Translations under genes and position numbers: made by a program | In this document: piece by piece, positions 50,619 to 59,858 of the stretch | Layout of the letters: each line of letters opens with the position of its first letter | Position numbering within the stretch: the stretch's first letter is position 1 | From: Sphingomonas koreensis | GTDB taxonomy: Bacteria > Pseudomonadota > Alphaproteobacteria > Sphingomonadales > Sphingomonadaceae | Length of the DNA stretch: 64,000 nt | Assembly: GCA_006438735.1 (NCBI GenBank) | Contig: RCZF01000003.1 | Coordinates: forward strand, 310,001-374,000 | Reading direction: 5' to 3' | Notes under the pieces: generated by a model | What the model was told of the DNA's origin: nothing | What the model saw: only the letters and a program-made list of their open reading frames with translations | The model's database searches: none

Positions 50619-50873
50619 ATGGCGAGCAAGTTCCTCTCCGCGCTCGGCGCGCGCATCCGCGAGCTGAGGAAGGCCGATGGCCGCAGCCAGGAGGCTTTCG
50701 CGCAGGCGGTGGGGCTCGACCGCGCGTTCTATGGGCGGGTCGAGCGTGGTGGCCAGAACATCGCGATGGTCACGGCCGCCCGGATCGCCGCCACGCTGGA
50801 TGTGCCGATGTCCGATCTGGTGACGGGGCTGCCGCCCTACGATGCGTCAACGGACGAGATCGGAGCTGAGTAG
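50619..50873 (+). CDS. Xre-family HTH regulator
   Basis: 84 residues from ATG 50619. A single Xre/Cro-type HTH: 'LGARIRELRKADGRSQEAFA' and 'QAVGLDRAFYGRVERGGQNI' with 'AARIAATLDVPMSDLVTG'. Small regulators of this type often bind their own promoter. It diverges from the antitoxin-like operon (start 50387), and the 230-base gap probably carries both promoters, so it may control that operon. An in-frame upstream start at 50562 adds a poor N-terminus and was rejected. Confidence 0.85.
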   Translation: MASKFLSALGARIRELRKADGRSQEAFAQAVGLDRAFYGRVERGGQNIAMVTAARIAATLDVPMSDLVTGLPPYDASTDEIGAE

Positions 50874-51429
50874 TTTCGATCGCGGATCAGCAGACCTTCT
50901 TCCTTATTCCCCTCCTCACCCTAGATAACGCTGGACGAAGGCTGTGGGGAGGAACGCCTGCCTGCGCCGCGACGGGACCCGCGACCTCGTCGCCGCGGCA
51001 TAAGCCAAGGGCGTCCGAATGCGTCGTCGCACAGAGTACCGCGTGGATCTACGCGCCCGGCCCGCTCCCGAACCGCGAGACCGATCCGATCAATGTCTCG
51101 GTCGAGGGAGATAGGCTCACGATAGTCGAGGGATGATCGCACTCGAGGAGGCCGGCGTCGGCTCGACTTACTTGGAGGGCATCGTGATGCAATACGGTTG
51201 GCTGTCCGGCGGGAGCTCGGGAACCGACAAACCGCACGGCGACTGCCCGGTACACGTCGACGCCGCTGCGGACGCCGCCCTACTCGCCCTCATCGACGGC
51301 ATCCCGGGATCTACAACATCACCAAAGACGATGCGCTGATGTCCAGCGATAAGCCAATCCGGGAGCTGGGGTTGAACAGCTGTTCCGGAGCGACTGAGCA
51401 TAAGACGATAACCCACCCGAAGGTTGGCC
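50874..51429. other. Intergenic stretch, no gene recognised
   Basis: Several short frames exist but none shows family motifs. One frame ends with 'NRETDPINVSVEGDRLTIVE', which may be a leftover coding fragment of unknown origin (51070-51136). The island boundary on this side probably lies here or just upstream. Confidence 0.4.
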
Positions 51430-51690
51430 GGTTTGACGTATCAGCCGAAATAGGCCCCATCGACCTCAACAACGTCACCTAGACGCTGTGCCGCATCCTC
51501 ATGCGCCATTGCCTCGCGTAGTTTGTGAGACAGCAGGAATGCCGTCTTATACTGGCTATCCCGATCGCGACTCAATTGGAGCGCGGCAACACCCTTCGCG
51601 CCGTTCACGGAAACGACGATCGCGGCGAGCAGATCGGTGAATGACATTTTGCGCCGGGCGAAGATGGTGCCGCTAGTGACCGAAAAATGA
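51430..51690 (-). pseudogene. IS1595-family transposase remnant
   Basis: Minus-strand frame: 'SCKHHFSVTSGTIFARRKMS' (zinc-ribbon end and linker), then 'FTDLLAAIVVSVNGAKGVAA', 'LQLSRDRDSQYKTAFLLSHK' and 'VVEVDGAYFG' (DDE start, first Asp present), a TGA in place of the next Gly codon, then 'YVKPAN'. This order is diagnostic of ISXO2-like IS1595 transposases. The catalytic domain beyond YVKPAN is lost, and the N-terminal Cys pair is incomplete; another short frame joins at about 51690. Confidence 0.8.
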
Positions 51691-51860
51691 TGCTTGCAGG
51701 ACCGCCCCCGCGATTGCGGACACCTGCGCGATGAAGACGAGCGCGCTGTTCGAAGCCACGATTCTTGCCGAAATTTGCTCGTCGCTCCGTCGGCAGCGAC
51801 CTTACAGGGCTAAGCCTGACAGCCCATCGTCGTTCTACTAGCAGCCGCGTCCAAGGTGGG

Positions 51861-52748
51861 CTAAAACGAATACGTCAGGAAGCTGCCTAGGATGGCCTGC
51901 TGCTTCGAACCCCGCACACGTATCCGAGGTGATCGACCCGCCTGGCCCGCGAGCTCGGCGGCTCCCGCGACTAAGGTAAACGCCCACCGCCGAGCGAAGG
52001 GGTAGGTAATAGATCCATCGATTCCAACGCGCTCAAGGCCGCCGGCGGGTCGATAGGGCGTCAGGCCAGAAGCGGCCGCCTGCCCGGCATCTACGCCATA
52101 GTAGGATTGGAAGTATCTTGCTGAGGCGAATGTGACCTTGGGACCGACACGGGCAATTACCCGGCGCGCTCCGAGGCGAAACGCCTTTGTGGCGAATGCC
52201 GACAGTTCCGCGACGCCACCCTTGTGCCCGGTGCCCAGATCCCATCCGGCATACCCCCTGACGCCGAATCCTGACCGGGCCCAGATGAACGTGGTTCCTG
52301 CCTCAACCGCACCCGAGACGTCGTCCAATCCTCGAAGGTCGCGCCGAGCGTCGCGCTCGTATTGTCCGAAGCGGTATCGCAATGTTGGACCTGCACGAAA
52401 GCTCCCCGTTCGAAGCAGTGCGACATTCAGTCCGTCCGAGACACTCGCTGTCGCGAGGCGTTTGTAGCTGACCTCGACGGAGGGAAGCGGTGTGATGCGA
52501 TACGTCTTGGCGCCCGCGAAATCAGGGACTAGCAAAGCTCCCGCCCCAATGCGGATCGTCCATTTTGAGCTATCGCTTGCTGTGTCAGGTGGCGTTCCGC
52601 CTGAGGGCTGTGCGCTATTCGAGCGCCGAGGCGAAGACTTATCTCCGCTTGTCGCGACGACCTGGATGTCAGCAGGCTGGATTGGGGTCAGGTCGGTGAA
52701 CACATAAATTCCTATCAGCGCCCCAATCCAACTACTAGATTGCGTCAA
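51861..52748 (-). CDS. MipA/OmpV family outer-membrane protein
   Basis: 295 residues, TTG start overlapping the kinase stop (TTGA at 52745-52748). An N-terminal hydrophobic stretch ('SWIGALIGIYVFTDLTPIQP') may be an atypical signal peptide, followed by a low-complexity linker. The beta-barrel reads 'WTIRIGAGALLVPDFAGAKT' (the opening MipA motif), 'TYRITPLPSVEVSYKRLATA', 'GPTLRYRFGQYERDARRDLR', 'SARYFQSYYGVDAGQAAASG' (the FxSYYGV mark of MipA/OmpV) and ends in Phe. In many species MipA genes are controlled by a two-component pair; here both lie immediately upstream on the same transcript. Function: envelope barrel of unclear transport role. Confidence 0.85.
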   Translation of the reverse strand: MTQSSSWIGALIGIYVFTDLTPIQPADIQVVATSGDKSSPRRSNSAQPSGGTPPDTASDSSKWTIRIGAGALLVPDFAGAKTYRITPLPSVEVSYKRLATASVSDGLNVALLRTGSFRAGPTLRYRFGQYERDARRDLRGLDDVSGAVEAGTTFIWARSGFGVRGYAGWDLGTGHKGGVAELSAFATKAFRLGARRVIARVGPKVTFASARYFQSYYGVDAGQAAASGLTPYRPAGGLERVGIDGSITYPFARRWAFTLVAGAAELAGQAGRSPRIRVRGSKQQAILGSFLTYSF

Positions 52749-54091
52749 CCTGACGAGGAGCCAATTTGCGATGGGAAGCGCAGAGTGAGCCGTGTTCCTG
52801 AGCCGGCATCCCCCTCGATCATTGCCGAGCCACCGTGGATTTCTGTAACGCGTCGCACTGCGGCTAGACCGAGACCGAAGCCGCTCCCGTCGTCATGCTT
52901 GCGCCAGAACGGCTCAAAGGCATGGAGGCGGTCTTCGGCGACGAGCCCGGGACCGTGATCGATCACCGACAGTGCTCCATCGCTGTCGACTTTGACGATC
53001 ACTTCACCACCGACGGGCTCGACCTTGGTCGCATTATCGATGATGGCCATTACGGCTCCCTCCACAGAACGGCGATCTACGGTTACTAAAACTGGAGTCC
53101 CCGGGACCTCGCAGGCGATCAAGATGCCGCGAGCGAGCGCAACGGGTACGCAGTCGGCAGCTACTCGTCTTGCGAGGTCGACCAGATCCAGGGTGGTCAT
53201 GCGTGTGGCGTCATGCTCCAGGCGCGCAACGGTGAGCAACTGATCAACGAGCAACCCCATCCTCCGCGCGTGGCCTAGTAGAACGTCGCGTTCACGCCCC
53301 CCCACGCTGAGCTGTTGGAGTTGAAGCTGCATGACGGCAATCGGCGTCCTCAACTCATGAGCCGCGTTCGCGAAGAAGAGCCCCTGCTGGATTACGCCGT
53401 CGCGGGCCTTGGCGAGCGCAGCGTCGATGGCCGCGCACAGCGGTTCGAATTCAATGGGCAGTCCGGCTATTGGCAAAAGCCGATCGGCCTTAGCGATGTC
53501 GAGGTGCCATGCGCGCTCGGCTGCGTCCATGATCGGTCTAAGCAGCCGGGAGAGTACGAGCGGCACGACGATGAGTGCCGCGATGAGCACCGGACCGTAG
53601 CCGGGAAGGATGGCGGGGAGGAAGGCCTGCCAGAAACTGGCGACGTCCTCCGAGCCGAACCGATTCCCGGTGGTGGCTAACACGATCGGTCCGCCCGTCG
53701 CAGCGACAGTCGTCACGAATACACGATCACCCCGGTTGGGACCTAGAGTTAGCTGCATGGCGCTTGCTGGGCTACGCATGCGCGGCGCAACGACACGCAA
53801 CAGTTCGGCCAGACGCACGTCCGATCCTTTGAGCACTCCCGTTGCGTCCGCAGCCGCGAAGCGCAGCGTCGGCCGCCGTTGGGCATAGTGACGGAGCGCG
53901 TCGGTCGGGTGGATCACGTGACCCACCGCGATGCTTTCGGAAACCAGCTGTCGGACTGTCCGATCGGCGATTAGCCCATACGATGTGAATGGCGCTAACA
54001 GAGGAAAACAGGCGAATGCAATCGCGATGCCCACCGCTTGGACCGCGATTACGGCAATGGACAGTCGAGTCGAGAGTGAGCGCAACCTCAC
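52745..54091 (-). CDS. Sensor histidine kinase (QseC/PhoR-type)
   Basis: 448 residues. Two membrane helices ('LSIAVIAVQAVGIAIAFACF' near the start and 'AILPGYGPVLIAALIVVPLV' at ~165) flank a ~130-residue periplasmic sensor. The H-box 'FFANAAHELRTPIAVMQLQL' holds the phospho-acceptor His, and the ATPase domain has 'VMAIIDNATKVEP' (N-box; the usual Ala/Lys region is normal), 'VIDHGPGLVAE' and 'GSGFGLGLAAVRRV'. It overlaps the response-regulator gene by 4 bases and the MipA gene by 4 bases, so RR, HK and MipA form one operon. The signal is unknown. Confidence 0.9.
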   Translation of the reverse strand: MRLRSLSTRLSIAVIAVQAVGIAIAFACFPLLAPFTSYGLIADRTVRQLVSESIAVGHVIHPTDALRHYAQRRPTLRFAAADATGVLKGSDVRLAELLRVVAPRMRSPASAMQLTLGPNRGDRVFVTTVAATGGPIVLATTGNRFGSEDVASFWQAFLPAILPGYGPVLIAALIVVPLVLSRLLRPIMDAAERAWHLDIAKADRLLPIAGLPIEFEPLCAAIDAALAKARDGVIQQGLFFANAAHELRTPIAVMQLQLQQLSVGGRERDVLLGHARRMGLLVDQLLTVARLEHDATRMTTLDLVDLARRVAADCVPVALARGILIACEVPGTPVLVTVDRRSVEGAVMAIIDNATKVEPVGGEVIVKVDSDGALSVIDHGPGLVAEDRLHAFEPFWRKHDDGSGFGLGLAAVRRVTEIHGGSAMIEGDAGSGTRLTLRFPSQIGSSSG

Positions 54092-54765
54092 AACCTGCCG
54101 TCCCTCAGGGCATAGCCGAGGCCCCGGAGCGTCTCGATCGAAGCCGTGGACCCGGCCGCACGCATCCTTGCTCGGAGACGCGATACGTGTGCGTCCAGCG
54201 TATTCGACTGGATATCATCATCGAACCCGAACATTTCATCGAGGAGGACTTCGCGCGGCACCACGCGGCCGCATCGGCGGATTAGGCTTTCTAGGAGACC
54301 CACTTCTCTTCGCTTCAGCCGAAGCACATGCTCGCCTACCAGAATATTGCGAGTGAAAATGTCGAGAACGACGTTGCCGCATCGTAAGTTGGGTTCCGAA
54401 GGGTCGCCTGCACCACGTAATGCTACCCGCACGCGCGCTCGAAGCTCTCCGACATCGAACGGCTTTCCCAGATAGTCGCAGGCCCCTGCGTCGAGACCCT
54501 CAATTACGTGGGCAGGGCCATCGAGCGCCGACAGGACGAGCACCGCCGTTCCTGTCACAGCGGGCTTTACGTCCAAAAGGAGACTGATGCCGTCACCATC
54601 AGGAAGTCGTCGATCGAGCACCACGACGGGATACCGTATCAGCTTAATTGCTTCGCTCGCCATCGCTAGCGTGCCGACCACGTCCACGGCCAGTCCGTCG
54701 CTGCGGAGCGCGGCCGCAATAAGTCTGGACATATCCGGTTCGTCCTCAACAAGAAGCAAGCGCAA
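54088..54765 (-). CDS. OmpR/PhoB-family response regulator
   Basis: 225 residues. A receiver domain ('MRLLLVEDEPDMSRLIAAAL', phospho-acceptor Asp in 'VVVLDRRLPDGDGISLLLDV', Lys in 'YLGKPFDVGELRARVRVALR') is followed by a winged-helix DNA-binding domain ('LRLKRREVGLLESLIRRCGR', 'NTLDAHVSRLRARMRAAGST', 'IETLRGLGYAL'). First gene of the RR-HK-MipA operon. It should bind a tandem repeat upstream of its own gene or of MipA targets, but no site could be picked by eye in the 75-base gap to 54841. Confidence 0.92.
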   Translation of the reverse strand: MRLLLVEDEPDMSRLIAAALRSDGLAVDVVGTLAMASEAIKLIRYPVVVLDRRLPDGDGISLLLDVKPAVTGTAVLVLSALDGPAHVIEGLDAGACDYLGKPFDVGELRARVRVALRGAGDPSEPNLRCGNVVLDIFTRNILVGEHVLRLKRREVGLLESLIRRCGRVVPREVLLDEMFGFDDDIQSNTLDAHVSRLRARMRAAGSTASIETLRGLGYALRDGRL

Positions 54766-54840
54766 CTGGAATCTCCGTCTATTATCGCTACGCGCCGCAA
54801 TGCATGCTGGTCAGATTGGGGCAACGTCGAAGGGTGAGAG

Positions 54841-55434
54841 ATGTCTGAACCTTCAGGACGATTACCCATGCATCCATCTCTGAGAAGAACCATTGTCTCC
54901 GGCGTCGCGGCAGGCGTGCTGATCTACGCGATAGGCTTCCTCACATTCGGCACTCCACTCTATTGGCTGAGCGCGAGCGCTGCGTCGCCAAAACGCGTAG
55001 CCGCACTTCAAGACGCTATCGCGCTGAATCTCGGGCCAACCGGGACAGGGGCCTACGATATCCCCAACCCCAAGCAGCCCGAAACGGCTGCCAGACTGGC
55101 CCGCGGACCGGTAGCGACTGTATTCTTCGAGCAGTCGGGCCTTTCCCGTCCCGCGGCCAATTCAGTGATCGGCGGCATCATTATCTGCATTCTGACCGGA
55201 ACCGGACTCGCATCCGCACTCCGCTTGATGGCAAATTTGCCGAGCGCGAGCCGCCTTGGCGCGGCAGCGGCCCTGATTGTGACGTTCACTCTTTATCGAG
55301 ACCTCGGCCAACCGATATTCAACGCTTATGGATGGCGCTACTTTGCCATCCTCTTTGTGCAGGACACACTTGCGCTGGTGGGAGGCGCTGCTCTCGCTCT
55401 TTTCGTCCAAGTGAAGGATGGACGAGGCGCCTAG
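54841..55434 (+). CDS. Hypothetical inner-membrane protein, four helices
   Basis: 197 residues from ATG 54841 (GGTGAG close upstream), divergent from the response regulator. Hydrophobic segments: 'TIVSGVAAGVLIYAIGFLTF', 'SVIGGIIICILTGTGLASAL', 'RLGAAAALIVTFTLYRDLGQ' and 'ILFVQDTLALVGGAALALFV'. The soluble loop after helix 1 holds 'GPTGTGAYDIPNPKQPE'. No family is recognised. The divergent arrangement suggests it may be a target of the two-component system. Confidence 0.7.
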   Translation: MSEPSGRLPMHPSLRRTIVSGVAAGVLIYAIGFLTFGTPLYWLSASAASPKRVAALQDAIALNLGPTGTGAYDIPNPKQPETAARLARGPVATVFFEQSGLSRPAANSVIGGIIICILTGTGLASALRLMANLPSASRLGAAAALIVTFTLYRDLGQPIFNAYGWRYFAILFVQDTLALVGGAALALFVQVKDGRGA

Positions 55435-56084
55435 TTAAAGAGCGCCAAGCGGCCCGCAGCTATGAACTTGTCTTGCTGGAGGCGGGGGGTTGATCCAGAC
55501 CCATACAAAGGCGCCGGCCGGCAGACGCAAGCCGACCGAGCTTGGTTGTCGTATTTCGTTTGGGCCGACTGCGGTCCCACAAGCTCGGACTTAGCTGACG
55601 TAGTCGTCGGGCGGACTATTCGCGAGAAAATTCGGTACCGAGCCGAACCCGAAGGAGGTGCTAAGCGGCTTAACTCGGCAATCCCTCAACGGCGAAGATG
55701 CTTTGTAAAACTAGGTTGTTACGGGTTGCGGCTGTGCCCTGTCCGGTTTGGTTTACTCCGCCTTCACTCATTGCGTAGGCGACCGCCACAATTGTCTCAT
55801 GCGCAGCTTCTCATAGCTTTTGGACGACGTGCGAAACCACCAAAGAACACCCATAGCCCTACACAAGAGGATGAGTGCATGACGGGCGCACCACCCCCTT
55901 TGTCAGCGCCGGCTGGTATACTCTTGAAACCAAACTGCATGACTTGGCCCGTCCGGGATGTCAGCTCGGTCGATCGCCGTCATTGTACCGCCCTGCTCAT
56001 CGACACAGTTCGATCACATCGTACGGAAGTGTCTCTGTCGTGATAAGCGGTTTTCAAGCCACCAGCGACACGCAGGAGGTTCCC
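55435..56084. other. Intergenic stretch, no convincing gene
   Basis: A 190-codon frame here has no motif, poor composition and no good ribosome site. AT content is higher than average. Nothing else recognised except the AGGAGG at 56073-56078 that serves the short frame at 56085. Confidence 0.45.
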
Positions 56085-56189
56085 ATGACGACGTACATCG
56101 TATCTGCCCTCAAATTCGCCGCCGCTGCCACGCCCGCTATGGCGGAGGAGGTCGAGATCGGCCCAGTCCGCTCCGGGGGACAAGGCTGA
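56085..56189 (+). CDS. Short signal-peptide-like frame upstream of the PfpI gene
   Basis: 34 residues from ATG 56085 with AGGAGG seven bases upstream. 'MTTYIVSALKFAAAATPAMA' reads like a signal peptide with an Ala-x-Ala cleavage end, followed by 13 polar residues. The stop overlaps the PfpI start (TGATG at 56187-56191). It could be a truncated secreted protein now acting as a leader that couples translation. Confidence 0.35.
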   Translation: MTTYIVSALKFAAAATPAMAEEVEIGPVRSGGQG

Positions 56190-56992
56190 TGCAGATCGCC
56201 ATACTGACCTTCGATGGCTTTAACGAACTGGATTCGTTCGTCGCCGCCGCAATCCTCAACAGGCTCAAGTCCTCAGGCTGGGCGGCGCACATCACCGCGC
56301 CCACCGAGTGCGTCACGTCGATGAACGGCGTGACAGTTACGCGGCAGCGCTCGCTAGACTTCGCCGCAGAGGCAGATGCGGTCATCATCGGCAGCGGCGT
56401 CAACACGCGCGAAATCGCTGCCGACACCGAACTACTGGCGCATCTGCACCTCGATCCGAAGCGGCAATTGATCGGTGCGCAATGCTCGGGCACGTTAGTG
56501 CTGGCGAAGCTGGGGCTGATCGGCACGCTGCCGGCCTGTACCGATCTGACGACGAAACCGTGGGTCATCGAGGCTGGAATCGACGTGCTAGACGCCCCGT
56601 TTGTGGCGCACGGCAATGTCGCGACCGCTGGCGGGTGCATGGCGTCAGCTTATCTCGCGGCTTGGATCATCGACCGCGGTGCCTCGACGGCCGCTGCTCG
56701 GGACGCGCTGCACTATGTTGCGCCAGTAGGGGAGAAGGTAGCTTACGTGGATCACGCCCTCGGCGTCATCCGCCAATCTGCCCTACGCGACGGCGGGATT
56801 GCGAAGCTAACCCTCGGTTTGGGCTGCGGGCTTGAGAAGAGTTTGATCAAGCACTGCTCCACTCAAGATGTCGTGAACGAGTTGAAGATAAAGTTCCTCC
56901 ACGAGAGCGCCAATCCCACGCCGGTGTTTGACCACCGCCACGGATGCTTGGATGGTAGGAACGCGGTACGCCTTCTGAATAGCTCGCCTTGA
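56189..56992 (+). CDS. DJ-1/PfpI family protein
   Basis: 267 residues from ATG 56189, start coupled to a short upstream frame. 'MQIAILTFDGFNELDSFVAA' begins the class I glutamine amidotransferase-like fold, and the nucleophile elbow reads 'LIGAQCSGTLVLAKLGLIGT' with Cys in the AxCxG place. 'APFVAHGNVATAGGCMASAY' and 'LAAWIID' follow. Related proteins are chaperones/deglycases or, when fused to an AraC domain, regulators; no AraC domain is present. About 60 residues beyond the normal end of the family are present. Role unknown. Confidence 0.82.
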   Translation: MQIAILTFDGFNELDSFVAAAILNRLKSSGWAAHITAPTECVTSMNGVTVTRQRSLDFAAEADAVIIGSGVNTREIAADTELLAHLHLDPKRQLIGAQCSGTLVLAKLGLIGTLPACTDLTTKPWVIEAGIDVLDAPFVAHGNVATAGGCMASAYLAAWIIDRGASTAAARDALHYVAPVGEKVAYVDHALGVIRQSALRDGGIAKLTLGLGCGLEKSLIKHCSTQDVVNELKIKFLHESANPTPVFDHRHGCLDGRNAVRLLNSSP

Positions 56993-57665
56993 GTGCCGAC
57001 GTCTCGCCGCTCCTCAGAACGATCGCTCCATGCGCTAGACTCCATCTGATTTATGCGACTGGTGAAGTCGGACGGGAACGGAATGTTCCAGCCGCGGGCA
57101 ACTCGGGATCTCGTAATCTCAAGTTCGATCTGAACTACCGGCTCGCTAAAATCGCCCTTACCGACCAGAGCAAACAACGGCGAACCAATGCATTTAGTCG
57201 CCCTCCTTTCTCAACCCAATGCAGGATTGGGATTTAGCAGGCAAAACGGCTTCGTTGGGCGACAAGTGGATTTTGCGACCGGGGCGCTGAATTCCGAGTT
57301 AGTTCGCCGCTGAACTGCGGGCGCCGCCGATCAGTCGTATGGAGCTCGAATTTAGATACCCGTGTTTGTCAGAAAGCGCATCCAAGTTAAGCTCGAGGGA
57401 TCGGCACACTGATTGATCGAACAATCGTGCTCGCGGAACCAGCGGATAGGCATCGTCAGCTATGTCGGATTGTTGCCGCTGGGTCACAGCCGGTGACAAC
57501 TTTTTGAACGACCTTCTCGCGCACATGAACGACCGTTTCAGCGATAGTTTCAGGCTGGTCGGCCGGATGTGTGAAGTGCACCAAGGGATCGGAAGCGGCT
57601 TAGGGCAAGAGGGTTTGCAGGCGTTCTAGCTGCGTCGGATCGTGCCATAAACATGGAATGCTGAG
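56993..57665. other. Intergenic stretch, no gene recognised
   Basis: Frames on both strands are short and without motifs. No terminator with a T-tract seen after the PfpI gene. The promoter of the PhoD pair probably lies in the last 150 bases. Confidence 0.45.
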
Positions 57666-59726
57666 ATGATAGAAGTTGATCGCCGACGTTTCGTTGTTCT
57701 GGCCTCGGCATTAGGAGCGACGCTCGCGCTGAGTGGCCGCCTTGCGGCTTCAGCTTTGCCTTGGCGCGAAATGCGTGACATGTTCCCGGATGGTGTGGCG
57801 TCGGGCGATCCCGAGTCCGACAGCGTGGTGCTCTGGACGCGACGACCGTTCGTAGATGGTAAACGGTCAATGCTTACCGTGGAGATGGCTCTCGATCCCG
57901 ACTTCAAGCGGATCGTGTCTTCGGTACGAGCGCCTGTGCTGGCGGAAGCGGATTGGACCTGCCGGGTACTGGCGGCGGGGCTGAAGCCTGCAACAAGCTA
58001 CTGGTATCGGTTCGTGGACGACACCGGAGCCGGCAGCCGTATCGGGCGGACGATGACCGCGCCTCGCGCTTCCGACGGGCGTCCCGTCCGCTTCGCATTC
58101 GTATCGTGCCAAAGCGTCAACGAAGGTGCTCAGAATGCGTTTCGTCGAATGATCTGGGAAGACGATCGTGCGCCCGCGGATCAACAACTGGGCTTCATCC
58201 TCCATCTCGGAGATTTTATATACGAAGTGGTCGAGTATCCTGATGAGGTAGCTCATCGCTATGACCGCACGGTATTCGACATCGGCCGTATCCCCGACTC
58301 ACGCAAGGTCGGAAACTTCCATGTGCCGACCACGCTCGAAGGGTACCGGACAGTCTACCGCGCACACATCCGCGATCCCGACATCCAGGATGCTCGTGCA
58401 CGGTGGCCATTCGTCTGCATCGGCGATAACCATGAGTTTTCGGTCCAGGGGTGGCAGAGTTTCATTGAATACGCCGGAAAGGTCGAACCCGCGCAGCGCC
58501 TGCGGGTAGCGGCCAACCAAGCTTGGTGGGAATACATTCCTTCGAGGGTCGTCAAATCGTCAGGACCGGCACTCGATCGCTTCGCAGCGCCTGCCGTAGT
58601 GGACGCCCCGATCACCGCGCTCGATGATGATGGTTTTGGCGACGAAACCAACAACCACATCGCGGTCGATAGCATGACTGCCTACCGTTCGCTCCGCTAT
58701 GGCCGACACGTCGATCTCATCCTTACCGATCTTCACAGCTATCTGATGCAGGATCCGACGACCCGTCCAGAAGCCGAAGCTTTCAATGTAGACGGCTTTC
58801 CCTTCCTGTTTCCTCAAGAAGCTCAAGAGGTTTTGGACGGAGGACGGGCGTTTGCCGACCATAATCCTCCTGCCGAGATCCAATTGGGTACGATCAGCGT
58901 TTCCAACTTCAGGAAAGACGAGCCCCCGTTTACCGCGCTGGGACGCACCCAGAAGGCATGGCTCAAACGTAAGCTCAAAGACTCCGGAGCAACCTGGAAA
59001 ATCTGGGGCGCAACTAACGGCACGCTCGACATGCGGACCGATCCGCAAAATCTGCCGAAAGGCTTGACTAAGCCATGGCCCGGGAAGGGCTTCGCTACGT
59101 TCGGGGGCGGGGATTTCAGCACGGCCTTTACCGAGCGCGCGGAAATCTACGATTTCGTCCGCGACGCGAAAATTAGCGGTTTCGTCACCGTTTCTGGCGA
59201 CCGCCACAGCTTTTGGGCGGGATATGCAACCAAGGCGCTCCCCCCCGAAGCCGTCGAAGTGGTAGGCATTAGCTTCATCACGGGATCGATATCAGCACCG
59301 GGCCTGAGTGAAGCTCTCGAGCATGGGTTGAAAGAGCATCCGTTGCGATCGCTGTACACCGTAGCCCGGGGGGGAAGCGTGCAGGAGCCGACGATCAATT
59401 TGCTCGTAAAGCACGGAGTAGCAAGCTCACTGGAATACGCTCGATCGGGAAACATCGATCGTGCCCGCGCGCTCACGAATCCAGACTTGGCACCGCACCT
59501 TGAATTCGTCGACATGGGCGGTCACGGATATTCCGTTATCACTGCAGGGCACGATGCGATCGACACCGAGTTCGTCTGCATTCCCCGCCCTATCGCCCGC
59601 GCGCCGGGCGACGACGGTGGACCGGTCAGATACCGCGTCAGCCATCGCGCTGCCCGCTGGGAGGCGGGATCGGTGCCCGAACTGATCCAGCGGGTAATCG
59701 ACGGCGATCCGAAACTTTCGGTGTGA
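57666..59726 (+). CDS. phoD: PhoD-type alkaline phosphatase/phosphodiesterase, copy 1
   Basis: 686 residues from ATG 57666. Tat-like leader 'DRRRFVVLASALGATLALSG'. The PhoD N-terminal domain has 'MFPDGVASGDPESDSVVLWT', and the metallophosphatase core has 'VRFAFVSCQSVN', 'ILHLGDFIYEVVE' (metal site), 'FVCIGDNHEFSVQGWQ' (DNHE, the GNH(D/E)-like motif) and 'VTVSGDRHSFWAGY' (C-terminal metal site). PhoD enzymes hydrolyse phosphomono- and diesters outside the cytoplasm using Ca and Fe. All conserved residues are kept, so it should be active. A close paralogue follows 132 bases later. Confidence 0.9.
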   Translation: MIEVDRRRFVVLASALGATLALSGRLAASALPWREMRDMFPDGVASGDPESDSVVLWTRRPFVDGKRSMLTVEMALDPDFKRIVSSVRAPVLAEADWTCRVLAAGLKPATSYWYRFVDDTGAGSRIGRTMTAPRASDGRPVRFAFVSCQSVNEGAQNAFRRMIWEDDRAPADQQLGFILHLGDFIYEVVEYPDEVAHRYDRTVFDIGRIPDSRKVGNFHVPTTLEGYRTVYRAHIRDPDIQDARARWPFVCIGDNHEFSVQGWQSFIEYAGKVEPAQRLRVAANQAWWEYIPSRVVKSSGPALDRFAAPAVVDAPITALDDDGFGDETNNHIAVDSMTAYRSLRYGRHVDLILTDLHSYLMQDPTTRPEAEAFNVDGFPFLFPQEAQEVLDGGRAFADHNPPAEIQLGTISVSNFRKDEPPFTALGRTQKAWLKRKLKDSGATWKIWGATNGTLDMRTDPQNLPKGLTKPWPGKGFATFGGGDFSTAFTERAEIYDFVRDAKISGFVTVSGDRHSFWAGYATKALPPEAVEVVGISFITGSISAPGLSEALEHGLKEHPLRSLYTVARGGSVQEPTINLLVKHGVASSLEYARSGNIDRARALTNPDLAPHLEFVDMGGHGYSVITAGHDAIDTEFVCIPRPIARAPGDDGGPVRYRVSHRAARWEAGSVPELIQRVIDGDPKLSV

Positions 59727-59858
59727 CCGAAGTCGCTCGACACCGGAGTTCGTTATCAGACTGCGGTTCGGTTGAACCGCACTTACTGAAGCCGCCGTTT
59801 CGTTTCGAATCTTGGGCATCTCGCCAGCCATCGGATCAGTCGAGTGTCGGAGTAGGTT

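Noticed and set aside
55462..56043. Candidate 193-residue plus-strand gene
   Set aside because: No motif, odd composition and no good ribosome site; treated as non-coding.
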